Shown here: piece after piece, positions 59,270 to 64,000 of the stretch
How positions within the stretch are numbered: position 1 is the stretch's first letter
Layout of the letters: the number at the start of each line of letters is the position of its first letter
Source of the DNA: Mauremys mutica
Lineage: Eukaryota; Chordata; Testudines; Geoemydidae
Assembly (NCBI RefSeq): GCF_020497125.1
Contig: NC_059075.1
Span: 66,669,321 to 66,733,320 of the forward strand
Length of the DNA stretch: 64,000 bases
Direction: 5' to 3'
Notes under the pieces: model-generated
What the model was told of the DNA's origin: nothing
What the model saw: only the letters and a program-made list of their open reading frames with translations
Database searches by the model: none
Made by a program: the position numbers and the translations under genes

Positions 59270-61537
59270 ATGGGGGCGGGCGGCCCCTGGCTGGTACTGC
59301 TGGGCTTGGGGAGCCTGGTGGGCGGTGCGGGCGGCTCGGCCCCGGCCGGCGGGCGCTCCTACGCCGTGATCGTGCCGCGGCTGCTGGCGCCCCGCGCCGG
59401 GCAGGACCCGCGGGAGGTCTCCTACCTGCTGGAGGTGGAGGGGCGGGGCCGCGTCGTGCACCTGAGGCAGAAACGGCTCTTCGTGCCCGAGCACTTCGCC
59501 CTCTTCACCTACCGGCCGGGCGGGGCCCTCCAGCGGGACCAGCCCTTCGTGCGCCGCGACTGCTTCTACCAGGGCTACGTGCAGGGCAGCCCCGCCTCGC
59601 TGGCCGCCCTGAGCACCTGCTCGGGCGGGCTCCGCGGCGTGCTGCGCACGGCGCAGGGCAGCTACGAGATCGAGCCCGTGCCGGACTCCGCCACCTTCCA
59701 GCACGTGCTGTACCGGGTGGAGGAGGGGGCCGCCGGCCTGCGGTGCGGCTTGACCGACCAGGAGCTGCAGCGCCAGGCAGCCTTGATCCCTGGCTTAAGG
59801 GGCCTGTTGGCCCGGCAAGCGCCTGAGCGCCTCTGGTGGACACACACCCGCTACCTGGAAGTCGTCTTCGTGGTGGAGAATGAACGATTCGTCCAGTCAG
59901 GCAGAAACGAAACCAACGTCCTGCAGCAATTGCTAGACATAGTCAATATAGGAGACTCGATGTACGATCCCCTGGGGGTGCGCTTGTTCATAGTGGGGCT
60001 GGAGATCTGGACACAAAACAACCTTATCCCAATTGGTGATACCATAAATGCGCTGCTTGGCACTTTTAACAACTGGAGGAAAGGGGAACTGTATCCACGG
60101 CTGCCCCATGATGCAGGTCACTTAGTCACGTATAAAGGGTTTGGCGTTACCCTTGGATTAGCATTTGTAGGAACAGTGTGTTCTCATCATTGGGCGTCAG
60201 CCGTTCTTTCTTTCAGGGCTGAGGGGTTGTACTCATTTTCCATTGTTTTTACTCATGAGTTGGGCCATAACCTCGGCATGAGCCATGATGGTGATTATTG
60301 TAAATGTAAGCACAGAAGGTGCATCATGGCTGCGTACCACAGCATCACTGATCTGTTCAGTAACTGCAGCTATAACGAATATTTCAATTTAATGACTACT
60401 CAGGCACAGTGTCTGCTTGAGCCTCCAGCACCGGAGAAAGTTTATACACTCAAGTACTGTGGCAACAAGGTGGTGGAAAGTGGAGAGCAGTGTGACTGTG
60501 GCTCAAAATTTAATTGTGAAAAGGATCCTTGTTGCCAGCCCAATTGTACATTGAGCGCAGGTGCAGCTTGTGCTTTTGGAGAATGCTGTGAAGACTGTCA
60601 GATACTTCCAGCAGGAAAACTATGTAGAAAAAGTACTGATGAGTGTGACCTTCCTGAATATTGCAATGGGACTTCAGAGTGGTGCCAGAAGGATGTATAT
60701 GTGCAAGATGGAGCCCCATGCCAGAACAATGCCTACTGCTATCGTGGAAACTGCTCTAGCCATGATCGACAGTGCAAAATGATTTTTGGTAAACAAGCAA
60801 AGGTTGCTCCATTAGTTTGTTTCAGAGAATTGAATACTCAAGGTGACCGGTTTGGCAATTGTGGTCTTAATAGTGATCCTAAATATAAGAAATGTCAAGT
60901 AGAAGACACCTTATGTGGTAGGGTCCAATGTGAAAACATGAAAATAATACCATCTTTGGAGAACCATAGTACCATACTTCAAACTCCAGTTGATAATAAC
61001 TGGTGCTGGGGTACAGACTATCATCATGGGATGGATATCGCTGATATTGGAGCAGTGAGAGATGGCACATCTTGTGGTCCTGACAAGATTTGTGTTAACA
61101 CGAGTTGTGTCAGTGTGTCACTCCTGAATTATGACTGTAATATAACAAAGTGCCATGATAGAGGAATATGCAACAGTCATAAAAACTGTCATTGTAATTA
61201 TGGCTGGGCACCTCCAGACTGTCAACATAAAGGATATGGAGGAAGCATTGACAGTGGACCACCTCCACCTGTGAAGGCCCTTTGGGGAGGTGCTATTGGA
61301 ATACCAATAGTCCTTGCTGCTGCTGCTGCTGTTGCTGTTCTTGGGATTGGGCTTTGTGTATATTATAAAACTGCACTAATGGGATGGCTTAGAACATCAG
61401 TGGCCAGATTCCACCCAACACAGCAAGCAGATGCTTCCAGTGATGGAAAGGGAGTTCCCAGTCGCTCACATGAGACAACTGCTACTGTGTCAAAACCTGT
61501 GGTAGAGTCCACGGAGAAAGCATGGGATTTTCTGTAA
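59270..61537 (+). CDS. Intronless ADAM metalloprotease (ADAM20/21-like)
   Basis: One open frame of 755 residues. From ATG 59270 (good context: G at -3 and +4) comes a hydrophobic signal, then a propeptide with the cysteine switch R158-C159-G. A reprolysin domain from about Y195 has the zinc site HELGHNLGMSHD at 329-340, with E330 catalytic, and the Met-turn CIMAAY. A disintegrin domain starts near C397, with loop C452-RKSTDEC, then a Cys-rich region. An EGF-like module spans C623-C651. A membrane helix lies at about 674-697, followed by a 58-residue tail. An active, membrane-anchored protease is predicted. No furin RxxR is seen between propeptide and catalytic domain. Lack of introns and position beside MED6 fit the ADAM20/21 group; the exact orthologue is uncertain. 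An in-frame ATG at 59039 would add 77 residues of low plausibility. Confidence 0.92.
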   Translation: MGAGGPWLVLLGLGSLVGGAGGSAPAGGRSYAVIVPRLLAPRAGQDPREVSYLLEVEGRGRVVHLRQKRLFVPEHFALFTYRPGGALQRDQPFVRRDCFYQGYVQGSPASLAALSTCSGGLRGVLRTAQGSYEIEPVPDSATFQHVLYRVEEGAAGLRCGLTDQELQRQAALIPGLRGLLARQAPERLWWTHTRYLEVVFVVENERFVQSGRNETNVLQQLLDIVNIGDSMYDPLGVRLFIVGLEIWTQNNLIPIGDTINALLGTFNNWRKGELYPRLPHDAGHLVTYKGFGVTLGLAFVGTVCSHHWASAVLSFRAEGLYSFSIVFTHELGHNLGMSHDGDYCKCKHRRCIMAAYHSITDLFSNCSYNEYFNLMTTQAQCLLEPPAPEKVYTLKYCGNKVVESGEQCDCGSKFNCEKDPCCQPNCTLSAGAACAFGECCEDCQILPAGKLCRKSTDECDLPEYCNGTSEWCQKDVYVQDGAPCQNNAYCYRGNCSSHDRQCKMIFGKQAKVAPLVCFRELNTQGDRFGNCGLNSDPKYKKCQVEDTLCGRVQCENMKIIPSLENHSTILQTPVDNNWCWGTDYHHGMDIADIGAVRDGTSCGPDKICVNTSCVSVSLLNYDCNITKCHDRGICNSHKNCHCNYGWAPPDCQHKGYGGSIDSGPPPPVKALWGGAIGIPIVLAAAAAVAVLGIGLCVYYKTALMGWLRTSVARFHPTQQADASSDGKGVPSRSHETTATVSKPVVESTEKAWDFL

Positions 61538-61575
61538 CATTAAATAATGTATAAACAATATATTTACCTCTTAAG

Positions 61576-61581
61576 AATAAA
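61576..61581 (+). terminator. Poly(A) signal of the ADAM gene
   Basis: AATAAA lies 39 bp after the stop, giving a very short 3' UTR if used. Confidence 0.6.
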
Positions 61582-61689
61582 TTCAGTCTTAAGCCTTGAT
61601 ATAGCCTTTTTAAATTGTGTCTTGAAGGACTTGGTCTCTGCCTAAACTCAGGGAGTTAAGAAAATATTAGGAGTATCTATATAGCCCCT

Positions 61690-61812
61690 TTCATCTCAAT
61701 GCTCTAGAAACAAACTCTCACAATGCCTTGTGAGGTAGGAAAGTATCCCCATTTTACTGATAGGTAAACAGATACAGTGTGGTAAAGTAATTTGTGCAAA
61801 GTTACTCTTTAA
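61690..61812 (+). repeat. MIR-type SINE
   Basis: CCCCATTTTACTGATAGGTAA, then GTAAAGTAATTTGTGCAAAG, follows the MIR core. Confidence 0.6.
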
Positions 61813-62769
61813 GAGAAGGAAATGTTTTGAACACTTCCACATGCAACAAAAGATTAAAAAAAAATGTTCTTGCCATTTTATGTTCATTCACTGAAGTGAC
61901 TCACTCAGACTTGGGTGGGAAGCAGGCCTTCCAGTCAGATGCAGGTGTTTATGGAGAGGAGAAGGGACCATAAATCCTAACCAGGAGCAGATGTGCAGAA
62001 GGAGAAAGACCATGACTCTAACCAAGAGCAGTATTTTTTTTAAGGTTGGGTTGCCAGCACTCTGCAACAGGAAGTTTTTCACTTCATGGGATTGGAGAGA
62101 TATCTAACTTCCATGTTCACAGCTGATAAACTTCTGAATGTTTGGAAATCGATCAGCAGTTTAGTTGATATCAAGCTCAACATTTCACAAAAATATCCTT
62201 TTTTGGGAACATTCCAATACCTTTTGTGTGTGCCTGGGTCAGAAGCACCAGATCCCTTATTTTCAATGGGATTAATTTAATGAGCATGCAAAAGTATAAA
62301 TGAGAGCAGAATTTGGCTCAAAGTCCTTGTCCCATAGGGTCTTTTAATAGTGGGGCCTGATCTCATAAACTCACCACATGTGGAACTCTCACTGGATTTA
62401 ACAGAGTTCTATCTACCTAAGTATTTACAGGGGCCCCTTCACTACATTATCAGCCTCGCACCCCTAAATAATAAATGTATCCTCAACACTGTGGTGGGGT
62501 AAATGACCTGTTTGTTTTTTTTAAGTGCAGAATATCAAGTGTCATAAGAACCAATGGAAGCTGTGGGGTACTAGGCACTTTTGAAAATCAGGCCACTTAT
62601 TTAGGTACTTCAATATGCACATACGGGTGTACATTTAGGCAGCCTTTTCGGAAAATTTTGGTCCTACATTTTACTTGCTTAGGGTTGACACTCTTGTGTC
62701 ATGAAAAGCTCAAATACAATCCCCTTTTGGTCTTGTGAACACTAAAATAACTCCAACCAATATCAGGGC

Positions 62770-62995
62770 CTGCTGTAGTAAGTACTGCACATACACATAG
62801 GAAAAGATAGTCCCTGCTGTAAAGAGCTTATCTGCTGAATAAGCAAGGCAGACAAGAGGTGGGAGAAAGGAATTATTACCATCATCCCCATTTTGCTGAA
62901 GCACAGAGAGATTGACTTTTCCAGTCACAACTGGGAATTGAACCTAGGGCTCACCACAAGACCATCCTGCCTCTCAGTATGAATTTGTTGAATGT
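62770..62995 (+). repeat. MIR-type SINE with flanking ancient tail
   Basis: AAGATAGTCCCTGCTGTAAAG, CCCCATTTTGCTGAAGCACAG, and AACTGGGAATTGAACC occur in MIR order. Confidence 0.6.
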
Positions 62996-64000
62996 TAAAG
63001 GCTTCAGAGGATTTGCTCATGCAGTTTATTTCCCTGGAATTTTTTATAATCTCTTCTCTATCGAGAGGCCTAAAATATGCACATCAGCTGGCCAAGGTGA
63101 TCCTAACAGCAGACATTTGAACATGGAGAATTTTTAATGCAACTTTTTTATTGAACCTGAGATAATTTAAAGTATGAATTAATTCAGTTTTCATGAACTT
63201 GTGACTGTTGCAGGGAAGTTGCAAATGTAGGTGTAGTCAGGAAAAACTGTCTTGCTGTGACAGGGAAGTGGATCTAACTACCATATAGAAGTTGGGAATG
63301 GGAAATTGATGACATTGATTGGATCTTCTGAAGCAAGCACTCTCCAGTCCAGGGCAGCCTTTGAAAGGAATACTAATGAGAGCTGACTCATCCAGTACAT
63401 CAGACCATTTCCTCTTCTGGGCTCCCTGAGTCAGTGGAGTTCCAACTGATTAGATCAACTTGGGAGAGAAAAACAGGGTCTAGGTACTGCTACTCTGCCT
63501 AAGCAATTTTACATCTACTTCCTTCTTTAACATCTCTCCTTTGACCTGAATTACCCAGGAACATTCATGCCTCAACATTCCATATGATAGCTCCCCAAAC
63601 AAATCTGTCACAGCACCTTCAGGCCTCAACATTACATCCATTAACTCCCCAATATTGCTCTAATTAGAACCCTGCAGATACATAACATTTTTACTGTTTC
63701 ATATTTTGTTTATTTACATTTTCTTTTGCTCTTTTCCTTATTCTCCCTTCTCTTGAGCTGGCCAGGAGTGAGGGGGAAAAGAGAAGGTGCCAATCTCTAA
63801 ATTATTTCTGCAATTTTGGACAGAAACCCAAAAAGGCATTTGCCTAAAATAGGGGGTTATAAATGGTATACTTTGGTTTGAATGTTTAATTGTCATGAGT
63901 TTAGGATGGTTGCAATGCACACAGGTGATAAAACTATGAGTCAGTTATACAGATCATCTCAAGTGCTGATAACACCTTCATAGCAGACCACATCATCACA
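62996..64000. other. Intergenic end of window
   Basis: No gene or bounded repeat is seen. Confidence 0.45.

Noticed and set aside
1..64000. CRISPR array, operon or prophage
   Set aside because: Spliced genes, SINEs and LINEs show vertebrate nuclear DNA; no regularly spaced repeats with unique spacers.

Overview
This window is vertebrate nuclear DNA, most likely from a turtle. The evidence is the repeat content: tRNA-derived SINEs with a CR1-like tail (Cry type), many CR1 LINE 3' ends, DIRS-like elements, a Ty3/Gypsy chromovirus relic, a gammaretrovirus-like provirus and many non-autonomous hAT-type DNA elements. Two host genes lie among them. The species cannot be fixed from sequence alone.

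Layout. From 1 to about 22.5 kb there is no host gene. This part holds an LTR at 3632-4331, a decayed DIRS-like element on the minus strand (4.6-7.8 kb), SINEs, hAT elements, a 1.1 kb LTR-like repeat (15445-16572), a chromovirus relic (17.65-19.4 kb) and an antisense CR1 with two hAT insertions. From 22497 to 27146 lies a minus-strand provirus with two nearly identical LTR copies, RNase H/integrase and env remnants, and two intronless pieces of a host gene, GPCPD1, in permuted order where most of env SU should be. From 27494 to 48812 lies MED6 on the plus strand in eight exons; its ATG is 347 bp from the provirus LTR. From 49 to 59 kb is intergenic repeat-rich DNA. From 59270 to 61537 is an intronless ADAM-family gene on the plus strand with a CpG-rich 5' end. 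MED6 next to an intronless ADAM20/21-type gene matches the gene order on human chromosome 14q24.

Function. MED6 is a head-module subunit of Mediator and a housekeeping gene. The ADAM gene encodes a membrane-anchored metalloprotease with an intact zinc site. The two are neighbours but not functionally linked. The provirus is defective: RNase H is fused to LTR sequence by a deletion, the integrase C-terminus is out of frame and env is split. Its LTRs differ by about one substitution and two tandem duplications by eye, so the insertion looks young. The captured GPCPD1 sequence is the most unusual thing in the window.
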